64,000 nucleotides of DNA from Volucribacter psittacicida (GCF_004339025.1 NZ_SMFT01000002.1:62001-126000), one strand, 5' to 3'; positions 1-11,288 are shown, counted from the first letter of the stretch. The notes: generated from the letters alone by a model not told the origin. Numbers and translations are program-made.

Positions 1-113
1 GAAAAGTGCGGTGAGTTTTGGAAAAATTTCTTTAAAATCAGCACTTCCTCTCTTTATTATTTCGTGGTAGTTTTATAAACACCCCAAAGATTGAATAATA
101 GGAACTCACCATC

Positions 114-1979
114 ATGTTGCAACAAATTCTCACTTGGCATAACGGTTTTGTCCAAACGCCGCTTTTTGTTACCTTACTTTTTTTACTTATCGCCATTGTC
201 TTATTTGTTCGCAATAAAATCCGTATGGATGTGGTTGCCTTATTGGTTATGCTTGCCTTTTGTTTAAGTGGGATTTTAACTGTTGAAGAAGTTTTTGCCG
301 GTTTTAGTGATCCTAACGTTATCTTAATTGCCTTACTCTTTATTGTGGGGGAAGGATTAGTGCGTACAGGAATTGCTTACCAAGTCAGTGAATGGCTAAT
401 GCGAGTGGCAAATAATAGTGAGACGAAAGTGCTTATTTTACTTATGTTGGCAGTAACAGGATTAGGGGCATTTATGAGTTCAACAGGGGTTGTTGCCATT
501 TTTATTCCTGTGGTTTTAACCATTTGCCGTCAAATGAATCTTTCGCCACGCCGTTTAATGATGCCATTAAGTATTGCGGGGCTTATTAGTGGCATGATGA
601 CACTGATTGCTACGCCGCCTAATTTGATCGTCAATGCAGAATTAATGCGTTACACTGAGCATCGATTAAGTTTCTTTTCATTTACGCCGATAGGTTTAAT
701 TATTTTACTTATGGGTATTCTCTATATGCTGTTTATGCGTGGGTGGTTATCCGATCCTACAGAGCAAAAAATAGAACAAACACAGCGACATTCTATTACG
801 GACTTAATAGAGAAATATCAATTAGCAGGTCGTTTAAAATATTTTGTGGTACGTTCGGGGTCTCCTTTTATTGGTAAACGCTTAGATGAATTACATTTAC
901 GTTCACAATATAACCTTGATGTGGTTTCTATTGAACGTTGGCGACGTTTTCGTCCTATTTCAATTAGTGCATTAGGGACATCAGAATTAAAAGAAAAAGA
1001 TATTTTATTGATTGATATTGGAAATCCAGACTTAGATCTCGACCAATTTTGCCAACAACATCAATTAGGAATTGCACAAGTCACAGAGCAATATTTGGGT
1101 CGTCAAGCAAAAACCATAGGTATGGCAGAATTAACGCCTTCGCCAGAAGCTAATATTCTTGGTAAAACCGTCAAAGATATTCGGTTACGTTCTAATTACG
1201 GCTTAAATCTTATTGGTATTAAACGGAATAATGAACTACTTACTGAAGATATTTCCAATGAGCCTTTTAAAATGGGGGATTTATTATTGATTATTGGAGA
1301 ATGGCGTTTGATCCAAACAATGCAAAAAGAAAATAAAGACTTTTTTGTGTTAAGCTATCCTACCGAAGCAGAACAAGCCTCGCCAGCTTCTAGTCAAGCA
1401 CCGCACGCTCTATTTGCTATTGCCACTATGGTGATCTTAATGGTAACGGGCATTGTGCCAAATGTGATCGCGGCGTTGATTGCTTGTTTAATGTTAGCGA
1501 AATTTCGTTGTGTTGATGCGAAAAGTGCTTATAACTCCATTCATTGGGCAAGTTTAATTCTTATAATAGGTATGATTCCTTTTTCCGTTGCATTACAAAA
1601 AACGGGCGGTGTTGATCTGATTGTGGAAAATATGTTGGAATTAGTTGGCGACTGGGATTATCATGCCATTTTAATCAGCCTATTTGTATTATGTGCCACA
1701 GTGGGACTTTTTATTTCCAATACCGCCACCGCCGTTTTAATGGCACCGATAGCGATAACCATGGCAGAACAACTTAATGTTTCTCCCGTTCCTTTTGCCA
1801 TGATTGTGGCGATTGCTGCCTCAGCAGCCTTTATGACCCCTATTTCTTCGCCAGTCAATACCATGGTGTTAGGACCTGGAGGATATAAATTTATGGATTT
1901 TGTTAAAGTCGGTGTTCCGTTTACTATTTTAGTGATGTTAGTAAGCGTTTTCTTAGTGCCGGTTTTGTTTCCGTTGTAA
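114..1979 (+). CDS. SLC13/DASS-family anion symporter with central TrkA-C domains
   Basis: A 621-residue polytopic inner-membrane protein of the divalent anion:sodium symporter type, resembling E. coli YfbS. Hydrophobic helices fill residues 1-210 and 430-621. Between them is a soluble block (about 225-410) that reads as two tandem TrkA-C/RCK_C domains, each with a segment like GKRLDELHLRSQYNLDVVSI. The second transport half carries the family-type run SNTATAVLMAPIAI and a conserved proline/serine loop near the C-terminus. The substrate is not readable from sequence; sulfate, dicarboxylates or phosphate are all possible. The start is supported by AGGA about 10 bases upstream. It looks monocistronic, with argE following after 72 bases. 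Family assignment is firm, substrate unknown. Confidence 0.85.
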   Translation: MLQQILTWHNGFVQTPLFVTLLFLLIAIVLFVRNKIRMDVVALLVMLAFCLSGILTVEEVFAGFSDPNVILIALLFIVGEGLVRTGIAYQVSEWLMRVANNSETKVLILLMLAVTGLGAFMSSTGVVAIFIPVVLTICRQMNLSPRRLMMPLSIAGLISGMMTLIATPPNLIVNAELMRYTEHRLSFFSFTPIGLIILLMGILYMLFMRGWLSDPTEQKIEQTQRHSITDLIEKYQLAGRLKYFVVRSGSPFIGKRLDELHLRSQYNLDVVSIERWRRFRPISISALGTSELKEKDILLIDIGNPDLDLDQFCQQHQLGIAQVTEQYLGRQAKTIGMAELTPSPEANILGKTVKDIRLRSNYGLNLIGIKRNNELLTEDISNEPFKMGDLLLIIGEWRLIQTMQKENKDFFVLSYPTEAEQASPASSQAPHALFAIATMVILMVTGIVPNVIAALIACLMLAKFRCVDAKSAYNSIHWASLILIIGMIPFSVALQKTGGVDLIVENMLELVGDWDYHAILISLFVLCATVGLFISNTATAVLMAPIAITMAEQLNVSPVPFAMIVAIAASAAFMTPISSPVNTMVLGPGGYKFMDFVKVGVPFTILVMLVSVFLVPVLFPL

Positions 1980-2051
1980 AAAATCCATCTTATGGGATAT
2001 AACAGCATTTTATAAAAATACCAGAAATTAGAATATATTAGAGATCAAACA

Positions 2052-3197
2052 ATGCAAAACTTACCCTCTTTTCTCGCTATGTATGCGAAACTTATTGAAA
2101 TGCCCACGATTAGCAGTATTGAAACTCAACAAGATTTATCTAATCAACATTTTGTAGAAACATTAGCAGATTGGCTAACAGCATTAGGTTTTCAGACTGA
2201 AATCATCGCTGTTGAAGGAAGTCGGCATAAATTTAATTTATTGGCAACTAGAGGCGAAGGCGAGGGAGGTTTATTATTAGCGGGGCATACTGATACGGTT
2301 CCCTTTGATCAAGGGCGATGGACAACAGATCCGTTTAAATTAACAGAAAAAAATAATAAACTTTACGGCTTAGGCACCGCAGATATGAAAGGCTTTTTTG
2401 CCTTTATTATTGAAGCCCTTAAACAATTAGAACTTAATCAGCTCAATAAACCTATTCGTATTCTTGCCACTGCTGACGAAGAAACCACTATGTTAGGGGC
2501 AAGAACCTTTGCTCAGCATAGCCATATTCGTCCAGATTGTGCCATTATTGGCGAACCTACTTCATTAAAACCTATTCGAGCACATAAAGGGCATATTGGT
2601 CAAGCATTGCGGATAGTGGGGAAATCAGGACATTCTAGCGATCCAGAGAAAGGTATTAATGCCATTGAGCTTATGCACCAAGCAACAGGCTATTTAATGC
2701 AATTAAGGGATCAACTAAAACAAAAATATCATCATGCTGATTTTGCGATTCCTTACCCAACCATGAATTTTGGAGCAATTTATGGGGGAGATGCGGTAAA
2801 TCGTATTTGTGCTTGCTGTGAATTACATTTTGATATTCGCCCATTACCGAATATGAGATTAGAAGACTTAGATGAATTACTACAACACACACTAAAACCA
2901 ATGTTTGAACAATGGGGAGATAGAATTTCATTGCATCATTTGCATACGCCCACGCCCGGTTATGAATGCCATCATTCAGCCCAGGTGGTCAAAATGGTGG
3001 AAAAATTAGTAGGAGAAAAATGTGAAGTAGTAAATTATTGTACTGAAGCCCCTTTTATCCAACAACTTTGCCCAACGTTGGTGCTTGGACCGGGTTCAAT
3101 TGAACAAGCACATCAACCCGATGAATTTCTTGATATGAAATTTATTCAACCGACTATTGATTTATTAAGGCAATTAATTATGGGGATTTGTCGATAA
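2052..3197 (+). CDS. argE: acetylornithine deacetylase ArgE
   Basis: Cytoplasmic M20-family zinc hydrolase that releases ornithine from N-acetylornithine in arginine synthesis. Its 381 residues match the usual length of about 383. Visible metal-site motifs are [14 protein letters not shown] (first His and its following Asp), GTADMKGFF (bridging Asp), DEETTMLGA (catalytic Glu pair) and GEPT. The C-terminal half closes with the family-type [15 protein letters not shown], which supplies the last His ligand. I looked for ArgR boxes upstream and saw none convincing. It appears to be a single-gene unit and is closed by a USS-pair terminator 25 bases downstream. A related dipeptidase such as DapE is less likely, because the length and the HQPDEF ending fit ArgE best. 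Confidence 0.92.
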   Translation: MQNLPSFLAMYAKLIEMPTISSIETQQDLSNQHFVETLADWLTALGFQTEIIAVEGSRHKFNLLATRGEGEGGLLLAGHTDTVPFDQGRWTTDPFKLTEKNNKLYGLGTADMKGFFAFIIEALKQLELNQLNKPIRILATADEETTMLGARTFAQHSHIRPDCAIIGEPTSLKPIRAHKGHIGQALRIVGKSGHSSDPEKGINAIELMHQATGYLMQLRDQLKQKYHHADFAIPYPTMNFGAIYGGDAVNRICACCELHFDIRPLPNMRLEDLDELLQHTLKPMFEQWGDRISLHHLHTPTPGYECHHSAQVVKMVEKLVGEKCEVVNYCTEAPFIQQLCPTLVLGPGSIEQAHQPDEFLDMKFIQPTIDLLRQLIMGICR

Positions 3198-3221
3198 TCT
3201 TTTGATTTTAAAAGATAAAAC

Positions 3222-3270
3222 AAGTGCGGTCAGTTTTGCAAAAATTTTTTAAAACTGACCGCACTTTTTT
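3222..3270 (+). terminator. USS-pair terminator after argE
   Basis: Two uptake signal sequences lie in opposite orientation: AAGTGCGGT at 3222-3230 and ACCGCACTT at 3258-3266. The complementarity extends inward through CAGTTTTG/AAAACTG and the right arm ends in a run of six T. This gives a strong Rho-independent terminator on the plus strand that also works in the opposite direction. Paired USS as terminators are well known in Pasteurellaceae. Confidence 0.85.
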
Positions 3271-3350
3271 AAGTTAAGGAAACATAATCAATCATATTAG
3301 AAAATATTTTGTTTTTACTTAAAAATATAAATAATTTTCATTAAAAATAA

Positions 3351-4814
<1,464 letters not shown>

Positions 4815-4848
4815 AACTTATAAACTAGCTTAGAATGAGTTATTAAGC

Positions 4849-4882
4849 AAACCATACTTAATAAAATTAAGTATGGTTTTTT
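4849..4882 (+). terminator. Rho-independent terminator of gdhA
   Basis: Perfect 12-bp stem AAACCATACTTA (4849-4860) with TAAGTATGGTTT (4868-4879), a 7-base loop, and a T-rich tail. It lies 34 bases after the gdhA stop codon. Confidence 0.9.
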
Positions 4883-4932
4883 AATATAAAAAATATTTAC
4901 GCTTATAGCAGGTTTTGCTAGAATATTGAAAT

Positions 4933-4947
4933 TGAAATTTATTCTCA
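4933..4947. promoter_or_regulatory. probable Fur box upstream of exbB-exbD-tonB
   Basis: TGAAATTTATTCTCA fits the 7-1-7 Fur consensus TGATAATNATTATCA at 12 of 15 positions, counting the central N. It lies 52 bases before exbB, next to a possible -10 element (TAGAAT). Fur control of exbB-exbD-tonB is established in related bacteria; here it is inferred from the site alone. Confidence 0.55.
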
Positions 4948-4999
4948 ATTAGATTACTAAAACCTTTTAACTATTTTTAACTTAACCCATAGGTGTACA

Positions 5000-5443
5000 A
5001 TGAGCTTATTTGAATTTCTACAAAACTATATTGATTATATTATTCTCGGATTATTAGCATTAATGAGTTTTATTATGCTTTGGGCTGTAATTGAACGATT
5101 TGCTTTTTTAAATCGTGTTGATGTAAGCCAATATAATAATGAATACCAATTAGATATTGATCTCACACGTAATTTAACCACAATTTCTACTGTCGGAGCA
5201 AATGCACCTTATGTCGGTTTATTAGGTACGGTGATCGGTATTTTATTAACCTTTTATGAATTAGGGAGTTCTGGTGGCGATATTGATGCCGCTTCCATTA
5301 TGGTTCATTTATCCCTAGCCTTAAAAGCCACTGGCGTAGGTATTTTAGTTGCTATTCCCGCAATGATCTTTTACAGCGCACTTGGACGTAAAGTTGAAGT
5401 AAATCGCTTAAAATGGAAAGCTATACAGCAAAATCAAGCATAA
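5000..5443 (+). CDS. exbB: TonB-system energy-coupling protein ExbB
   Basis: Inner-membrane component of the proton channel that drives TonB. Its 147 residues match the short Haemophilus-type ExbB, which lacks the long periplasmic N-terminal extension of E. coli ExbB (244 residues). Three membrane helices are visible: residues about 12-35, then the conserved pair spanning [22 protein letters not shown] and [23 protein letters not shown]. The gene opens an operon with exbD (the exbB stop abuts the exbD ribosome-binding region) and tonB. The upstream ribosome site is weak (AGGTGT). Fur-type regulation is suggested by the site at 4933. MotA/TolQ paralogy is excluded by the neighbouring tonB. Confidence 0.93.
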   Translation: MSLFEFLQNYIDYIILGLLALMSFIMLWAVIERFAFLNRVDVSQYNNEYQLDIDLTRNLTTISTVGANAPYVGLLGTVIGILLTFYELGSSGGDIDAASIMVHLSLALKATGVGILVAIPAMIFYSALGRKVEVNRLKWKAIQQNQA

Positions 5444-5455
5444 ATGGAGGGAATG

Positions 5456-5842
5456 ATGAAGAAGTTTGATGAAATTAATATCATTCCTTTTATAGATATT
5501 ATGTTAGTGCTACTTGCTATCGTTTTAATTACAGCCTCTTTTATTTCTCAAGGAAAAATTGAAGTTAATGTCCCTAAAGCCTCTAGTGCAGTGGCATTTA
5601 AATCTGATGAACTGGCTAAATTATTAACTGTTACCGAAAATGGTGAGCTTTATTATAATGATAAGCCTATTGATAAAGATACACTGGAACAAGAAGTCAG
5701 TCAGTGGGATAAAGAGCAAAGAGTTACCTTAAAAGTAGATGCGAATGCACCGTTCCAAAACTTTGTTTCTATTACCGATATTATGGCGAAAAATAACATT
5801 AAAAATGTCGCTATAGTAACACTAAAAGAAAAAGGCGAATAA
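5456..5842 (+). CDS. exbD: TonB-system energy-coupling protein ExbD
   Basis: Partner of ExbB with one N-terminal membrane helix and a periplasmic domain. The start [20 protein letters not shown] carries the conserved membrane Asp (residue 14) thought to conduct protons. Three in-frame ATGs occur at 5444, 5453 and 5456. GGAGG at 5446-5450 overlaps the first and is too near the second, so the third is chosen, giving 128 residues, the usual length. The exbB stop ends 12 bases before this start, so translation is probably coupled. tonB begins 2 bases after the exbD stop. No anomalies seen. Confidence 0.93.
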   Translation: MKKFDEINIIPFIDIMLVLLAIVLITASFISQGKIEVNVPKASSAVAFKSDELAKLLTVTENGELYYNDKPIDKDTLEQEVSQWDKEQRVTLKVDANAPFQNFVSITDIMAKNNIKNVAIVTLKEKGE

Positions 5843-5844
5843 GG

Positions 5845-6603
5845 ATGCAAAGAAAAGATGCCTTAATAGGTTTTTGGGGATCATTAATTATCCATCTTAT
5901 TATATTTTCATTATTAGCTTGGAGCATTGTTTCCAGAGCCAATAAAACCGATGATACTGCTAATGGCTTTCACGCAGATTCTCTGAGTACAAATATTTCA
6001 ATGGAAATGATGATGGCAACAGTTATGGAAGAACCAGAACCCGTTTCAAAACCTGAACCAGAGCCTGAACCCGAAGTAAAAGAAGAAATTCCTGATCCAA
6101 CGGTAGCCCCTGAGCCACCAAAGCCAGAAAAACCAAAAGAAGAACCTAAAAAAGAAAAACCAAAGCCAAAACCAGAAAAACCAAAACGAGAAAAACCTAA
6201 ACCTGATCGTCCTAAAGCTGATCGAGAGGTGAATTCTGATTCTGCTATTAATTCTCGAGCAACAACAACGGGACCAGTAACAACCAACAATCCTAATTTA
6301 ATGGGAAATGGTCGTAATACTGATGAAGCAAGTGCTTATCGCAGCGCTTTACGTCGAGAAATTGAACGGCATAAACGTTATCCGCAAAGAGCGAAAATGA
6401 TGCGTCGTCAAGGCGTTGTTACAGTAAGCTTTAATATTGGAGCAAATGGCAATATTAGTGATGCGAGAATTACAAAGTCCTCTGGTAATGATGATTTAGA
6501 TAATTCAGCCTTAACTGCTGTAAAAAATGCACGTTCTATTGGCCCAAGACCTGAAGGAATGTCTGCGAGTATTAGTGTACCTATTAGTTTTAAAATTCAA
6601 TAA
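5845..6603 (+). CDS. tonB: TonB energy transducer
   Basis: Periplasm-spanning protein that passes ExbBD-derived energy to outer-membrane receptors for iron, haem and similar ligands. The 252 residues comprise an N-terminal anchor helix (about 8-28), a long proline, glutamate and lysine-rich spacer (about 60-130, with repeated Pro-Lys/Pro-Glu dipeptides), a short linker, and a C-terminal TonB domain (about 165-252) containing the typical RYPQRAKMMRRQGVVTVSF and the terminal PISFKIQ. It follows exbD by 2 bases and closes the operon, with a terminator right behind it. The spacer is low in complexity, so its antisense strand shows a spurious open frame. Confidence 0.95.
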   Translation: MQRKDALIGFWGSLIIHLIIFSLLAWSIVSRANKTDDTANGFHADSLSTNISMEMMMATVMEEPEPVSKPEPEPEPEVKEEIPDPTVAPEPPKPEKPKEEPKKEKPKPKPEKPKREKPKPDRPKADREVNSDSAINSRATTTGPVTTNNPNLMGNGRNTDEASAYRSALRREIERHKRYPQRAKMMRRQGVVTVSFNIGANGNISDARITKSSGNDDLDNSALTAVKNARSIGPRPEGMSASISVPISFKIQ

Positions 6604-6621
6604 TTTCCTCTTAAACAAAGG

Positions 6622-6652
6622 GCTATACAATGATTTTTGTATAGCTTTTTTA
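6622..6652 (+). terminator. Rho-independent terminator after tonB
   Basis: Perfect 9-bp stem GCTATACAA (6622-6630) with TTGTATAGC (6637-6645), a 6-base loop and a following T run. It lies 18 bases downstream of tonB. Confidence 0.88.
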
Positions 6653-6692
6653 TTTAAAAAATCCTTTATAAACATAGCTTTATGTTTTTTAC

Positions 6693-7380
6693 TTAATCCA
6701 TTATGATTAATTTCCGCTTAAGTTCACTAAATAAACCTTCTAACCGATTTGTTGTTTTTTCAATATTTAATTCCGCGTACTTTTCAAAGGTAAATAAATA
6801 CCTTTCATCATATTTAATACTCGCTAATGCCCCTCTTAATCCTTTATGTTTATAAGGAAAATAACCTTTTTCATTGCATTTCTCTGAGCGTTCATTCAAA
6901 TAATATAGCCTTTTTCTCTTAATTTATTTAAAGCGAGTTGATAATAAATAGCCTTTTCTGTTTTTACAATTTGATGATAAATCATTTTTTCTGTCAGGCT
7001 ATCCATTAACGCTAATACGCCAAAATCTCGCTTAAAGAAAGTGGTATCCATAATAATATAAATGTATTGATAGAGGAAGTTTTAAAGCTGTTTTAGTGGT
7101 TTTATCAATATTATCAATATATCTTTGAATTGTTTTAACAGAACATTGATATTTAATGGCAAGCTCTTTATACGTCTGTTTTCCTTGAGAATAATGAAAC
7201 CAAATTTCTGTGGGATTTAATTTGTTTTGAAAGGTAAAAGTTTTATTACAATGATTGCCTTTATAGCATTGAATAGTATTTTTCTTTCCATGTTTGTGGA
7301 TTGAATTATTTTGACAATATGAGGAATTTTTTATTCATTTTCAAAAAAGTAGGCTAACGCCTTATAATGTAAGGCCTTAA
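6693..7380 (-). pseudogene. decayed transposase (IS256-related, variant zinc-binding type)
   Basis: Read on the minus strand, this stretch translates in several frames to parts of one transposase. First comes a zinc-ribbon-like N-terminus (…HKHGKKNTIQCYKGNHC…) with a helix-turn-helix region ending SVKTIQRYIDNIDK. After a frameshift comes a DDE-core start (IIMDTTFFKRDFGVLALMDS through LREKGYII). Then, after a stop and an internal deletion, the C-terminal piece at 6693-6899 ends with the motif NRLEGLFSELKRKL. The central catalytic region between the last two pieces is missing, so the gene is dead. The family name is from recall of similar proteins and is moderately sure. A terminal sequence TTTTGTCCATTACACT lies upstream of its N-terminus at 7399-7414. 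Confidence 0.7.
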
Positions 7381-7398
7381 CTCACTTTTTTCTTACAT

Positions 7399-7414
7399 TT
7401 TTGTCCATTACACT
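7399..7414. repeat. IS-end-like repeat (TTTTGTCCATTACACT)
   Basis: This 16-mer lies just upstream of the decayed transposase. It is nearly identical to the right arm of the palindrome at 37435-37450 and similar to the half-site at 45877-45892. It is probably the left terminal sequence of the element that carried the transposase. Confidence 0.55.
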
Positions 7415-7507
7415 CAATTATTGCACATAATATATTACCGCATAAACTTTAAGTTACTTTGTTCATACATTTATAAAAATAATCCCCTATTTTGATAGAG
7501 GATATTG

Positions 7508-7609
7508 TATAGTAGTCCCACCGTAAAATAATACAGCGTTGGTATTGCCCTACTACTTGTACTGTATTCTAGGAGCCTCGTTGTCGCATTTTAAATTGAA
7601 ACAACTATA
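7508..7609. mobile_element. MITE, 102 bp, TATAGT/ACTATA ends
   Basis: The element begins TATAGTAGTCC and ends GAAACAACTATA. The two ends are imperfect inverted repeats (TATAGT-GT--CA---TAAAAT in common), and a second inner inverted repeat AATACAG/CTGTATT makes the whole element fold as a long hairpin. Related copies with the shared core AATAATACAGC occur at 26437 and 27388, with a close variant at 37328; half copies lie at 11213 and 45893. It has no coding capacity. The flanking TA suggests IS630/mariner-type insertion. It sits 28 bases beyond the metF stop codon and may also serve as its 3' hairpin. Confidence 0.7.
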
Positions 7610-7637
7610 GAAATAAGATTCAGAAAACTCTATTAGT

Positions 7638-8546
<909 letters not shown>

Positions 8547-8548
8547 TT

Positions 8549-8572
8549 AGCCATTTAGACGTCTAAATTAAA
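8549..8572. promoter_or_regulatory. MetJ operator (met box) for metF
   Basis: AGACGTCT at 8557-8564 is an exact match to the 8-bp met box and sits inside the 12-bp palindrome TTAGACGTCTAA. Flanking octamers AGCCATTT and AAATTAAA are weaker boxes. MetJ needs at least two adjacent boxes, so the flanks probably contribute. The position just upstream of metF agrees with the known regulon. Confidence 0.8.
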
Positions 8573-8779
8573 GGGAATATGAATATGTGTCAATTTCAAA
8601 AAATTCATTATTTTAATGAATAAAATTCATATTCTAACGATTATGGAAAATCCTTTAAAAAGCGCGGTCTATTTCGTAAAAGTTTTGTGAATTTCCGATA
8701 AAATCTGTGGCCTGTTAATGAATTTAATTGGTTTATCCGCTATACTAGCCCTATTGTTAGTTTTTATGTGGGCGACATC

Positions 8780-9169
8780 ATGAATTCATCTCCAGCAAGT
8801 GCAACTATTCATATTAAAAACCTACGTTTACGCACCTTTATTGGTATAAAAGAAGAAGAAATCAATAATAAACAAGATGTGATTATTCAAGTTAAAATCA
8901 AATATGATTGCCATCGTGCTAGCCTGTCCGATAATGTTGATGATGCACTTAACTACCGTACCATTACCAAGAAAATCATTGATTATGTAGAAAATCATAA
9001 TTTTGCTTTACTTGAACGCTTAGTCAAAGAAGTCTTATTGATTGCCAGTGAGCATCCTTGGGTACAATGGGCAGAAGTAGAAATCGAGAAACCTTTTGCA
9101 TTACGTTATGCGGATTCAGTCTCATTAAGTATGCAATATCAAGGTGCTCTTGCCGATGGAGGAAAGTAA
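8780..9169 (+). CDS. folX: dihydroneopterin triphosphate 2'-epimerase FolX
   Basis: Small cytoplasmic FolB/FolX-fold protein of 129 residues. The motif [20 protein letters not shown] with its active-site Glu, and [12 protein letters not shown], match E. coli FolX closely, better than FolB, so epimerisation of dihydroneopterin triphosphate is the more likely reaction; aldolase activity as FolB is the alternative. An in-frame GTG at 8768 would add four residues, but the ATG at 8780 aligns with the family. A TATACT -10-like box lies at 8741-8746. The next gene starts 4 bases after the stop codon, and its ribosome site (GGAGG at 9158-9162) lies inside folX, so the two are co-transcribed. Confidence 0.82.
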   Translation: MNSSPASATIHIKNLRLRTFIGIKEEEINNKQDVIIQVKIKYDCHRASLSDNVDDALNYRTITKKIIDYVENHNFALLERLVKEVLLIASEHPWVQWAEVEIEKPFALRYADSVSLSMQYQGALADGGK

Positions 9170-9173
9170 AATT

Positions 9174-11135
9174 ATGAACAAAAAATTAAAAATTATCCTA
9201 AACCTTTCTGTGATTACGGCTTTACTTGCTACAGGGGCACAGTTTTACACCAATTATAAAATTAACCAAACTTTACAACAATTTCCTTATTATTTTAGTG
9301 ATAAATTAATCATTCACGTTGAACAAACCAAACAAAACTTTTTTTCTCGTGAACTCACATTTAGCATTGAGCCAACCAATGCAAAACAAAAAACAGAAGT
9401 TATTCATACTCAGCTGACCGCATTACCCTTTGCCATATTGGCTAAGTCGGAATTACCTGAGCCACTTATTCGTAAATTAAATGAGAAACTAAATATTACT
9501 ATTGATGAAAATCGTATTAATAGTCGTTTTTCTGTGGTAGGCGATTATTTGCAATCCACCATGCAAACTAAATTTCGCGATTTTACTAATGTTAATCAAT
9601 TTTTAAAAACAGAATTAAATTTTGCCTCAAAAACAAAATTTGTAGAAATTCAGACCGCACTTACTGGGTTTAATTATGATTCGGTAACAGAATTTGGTAA
9701 ATTAACGGGAAATTATTTATTACAGCCTATGGGCGATCATCGTTATGATTTGATCCAAGCAAAGGTTAATCTTTCTGATTTAAATTTTATTAATGGTGAA
9801 AATAATCAATTTAATTTCAAAAATATTGTTTATTTATTGGATAAATCCTTTAATGAACAACAAACTTATAACTTAAAATTATCTTTAAATATTGATGATT
9901 TAAATTATAATAACCAAACTTCTTTTCAACATATTGCACTACAATCTAATCAAGTTGGTATTCCTAATGAAGTGAATTTTTATGAAAAAATAAAAGCACT
10001 TAACTTATATGATTTTTCCATGGATAATCTTGAGCAATATAAAAAATTAGAAGATATTACTCATGTTATATTTGATTATTTATTTAATAATAAACAAGCT
10101 GATTGGTCGTTCGCTGTAAAAAAAATAACGGAACAACGAGAAGATGAAACCCCAGAAATAAATAACTTGCAATATCAGCTTAGTATTAATAATCAATCAC
10201 AACTCAGTGATATTCATAGTTATTTAACTATTTCCCAAGCAAATATTCCTGATAAAATGCGTATTAAAGATCTGTCATTTGATCATAAACTCAATAAATT
10301 CGATCTTGCTGGACATATTGCTATATTAAAACAATATTTATTTAAAAATATCAATTCACCACCTCATGATCCAGAATTTATGCAAAAACTATTAGGGTTA
10401 GCAAAGCATTATCAAGCGGAAAATTCTTCCACGATTAAAATTGGACAATTATCAGAAAAAGATAAAATTAATTTGGAAAATTTTGTGTTAAATTATCATG
10501 ATCATATCATCGATCAAGATAAAATAGCCTTTAATATTCAAGCAAATATTGATAAGTTGCAAATAGAAAATGAAGATCTGGATATAAGCCAAATAAGTTT
10601 ATCTGTTCCAGCAACATTATCGCCTATTTTTGAGTTATACCCTATTTATTATTGTAGTAACTCGCTTTTTTATTTAACTTGTATAAATAACCTTGATAAG
10701 CAGCCCTATAATACATTAATTAGCCAAGCCATTGCTGAATTTGATCTTAATATTGAGCAAGCTAAACTTAATTTAATCTTAAATAAGTTATCGGATAATC
10801 ATAATACCGAACAAATTACAGCCGTACTCAATGCCAAGATACCTGCTATTCCAAATAAAATGCGTGCTGATTTACTGATGTTCGGCGATAAATTAGAAAA
10901 TTCTACAACAGACATTATCCTTTCAATGCCTGCAAGTTTCATTGACAATATCAGCCAAACCTCTTTGTCTAGCGGTCTTTGGGCAGACCTCGCTCATACT
11001 ATTAAACCTGATAATCAACTCAATCCTTATTTTAAACAGATCGACAATCGTTATGTACTTGAATATCGTCAAAGTAATGGAAAAACGCTGATTAATGGCA
11101 AACCTATTGAGGATTATATTCAAGAAGCGGAATAA
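9174..11135 (+). CDS. DUF945 (YdgA-like) envelope protein
   Basis: A 653-residue protein beginning with a short positive patch and one hydrophobic segment (KIILNLSVITALLATGAQF, residues 5-23), a signal anchor that places the rest in the periplasm. The remainder is rich in Asn, Ile and Lys with alternating beta-type patterns, as in the DUF945/YdgA family, whose function is not established. It is clearly longer than E. coli YdgA (about 500 residues). GGAGG at 9158-9162 inside folX decides for the ATG at 9174. Composition is more AT-rich than the neighbours. It is the second gene of a folX operon and is followed by a 9-bp hairpin. Confidence 0.7.
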   Translation: MNKKLKIILNLSVITALLATGAQFYTNYKINQTLQQFPYYFSDKLIIHVEQTKQNFFSRELTFSIEPTNAKQKTEVIHTQLTALPFAILAKSELPEPLIRKLNEKLNITIDENRINSRFSVVGDYLQSTMQTKFRDFTNVNQFLKTELNFASKTKFVEIQTALTGFNYDSVTEFGKLTGNYLLQPMGDHRYDLIQAKVNLSDLNFINGENNQFNFKNIVYLLDKSFNEQQTYNLKLSLNIDDLNYNNQTSFQHIALQSNQVGIPNEVNFYEKIKALNLYDFSMDNLEQYKKLEDITHVIFDYLFNNKQADWSFAVKKITEQREDETPEINNLQYQLSINNQSQLSDIHSYLTISQANIPDKMRIKDLSFDHKLNKFDLAGHIAILKQYLFKNINSPPHDPEFMQKLLGLAKHYQAENSSTIKIGQLSEKDKINLENFVLNYHDHIIDQDKIAFNIQANIDKLQIENEDLDISQISLSVPATLSPIFELYPIYYCSNSLFYLTCINNLDKQPYNTLISQAIAEFDLNIEQAKLNLILNKLSDNHNTEQITAVLNAKIPAIPNKMRADLLMFGDKLENSTTDIILSMPASFIDNISQTSLSSGLWADLAHTIKPDNQLNPYFKQIDNRYVLEYRQSNGKTLINGKPIEDYIQEAE

Positions 11136-11141
11136 TCTATT

Positions 11142-11166
11142 CAATCCCCTATTTGTTAGGGGATTG
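11142..11166 (+). terminator. hairpin after the DUF945 gene
   Basis: Perfect 9-bp stem CAATCCCCT (11142-11150) with AGGGGATTG (11158-11166) and a 7-base loop, 6 bases after the stop codon. No real T run follows, so termination may be weak. Confidence 0.55.
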
Positions 11167-11212
11167 CTATTTACAAATAATAAAATATGCCTACAATGTG
11201 CCGCTCATCTTA

Positions 11213-11234
11213 ATTTTAAATTGAAACCACTATA
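11213..11234. repeat. MITE half copy
   Basis: ATTTTAAATTGAAACCACTATA matches the right end of the 102-bp element at 7508-7609. The left half is not recognisable. It lies about 55 bases before the start of trhP. Confidence 0.55.
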
Positions 11235-11288
11235 GTACCCCATTTTCTAACGAAAATGGCTGACTTGAAATCAGACTAAGAGAAAACA

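Noticed and set aside
5970-6290. 106-codon open frame antisense to tonB
   Set aside because: It is the complement of the proline/lysine/glutamate-rich TonB spacer, giving a Gly/Ser/Phe-rich low-complexity product. No ribosome site.
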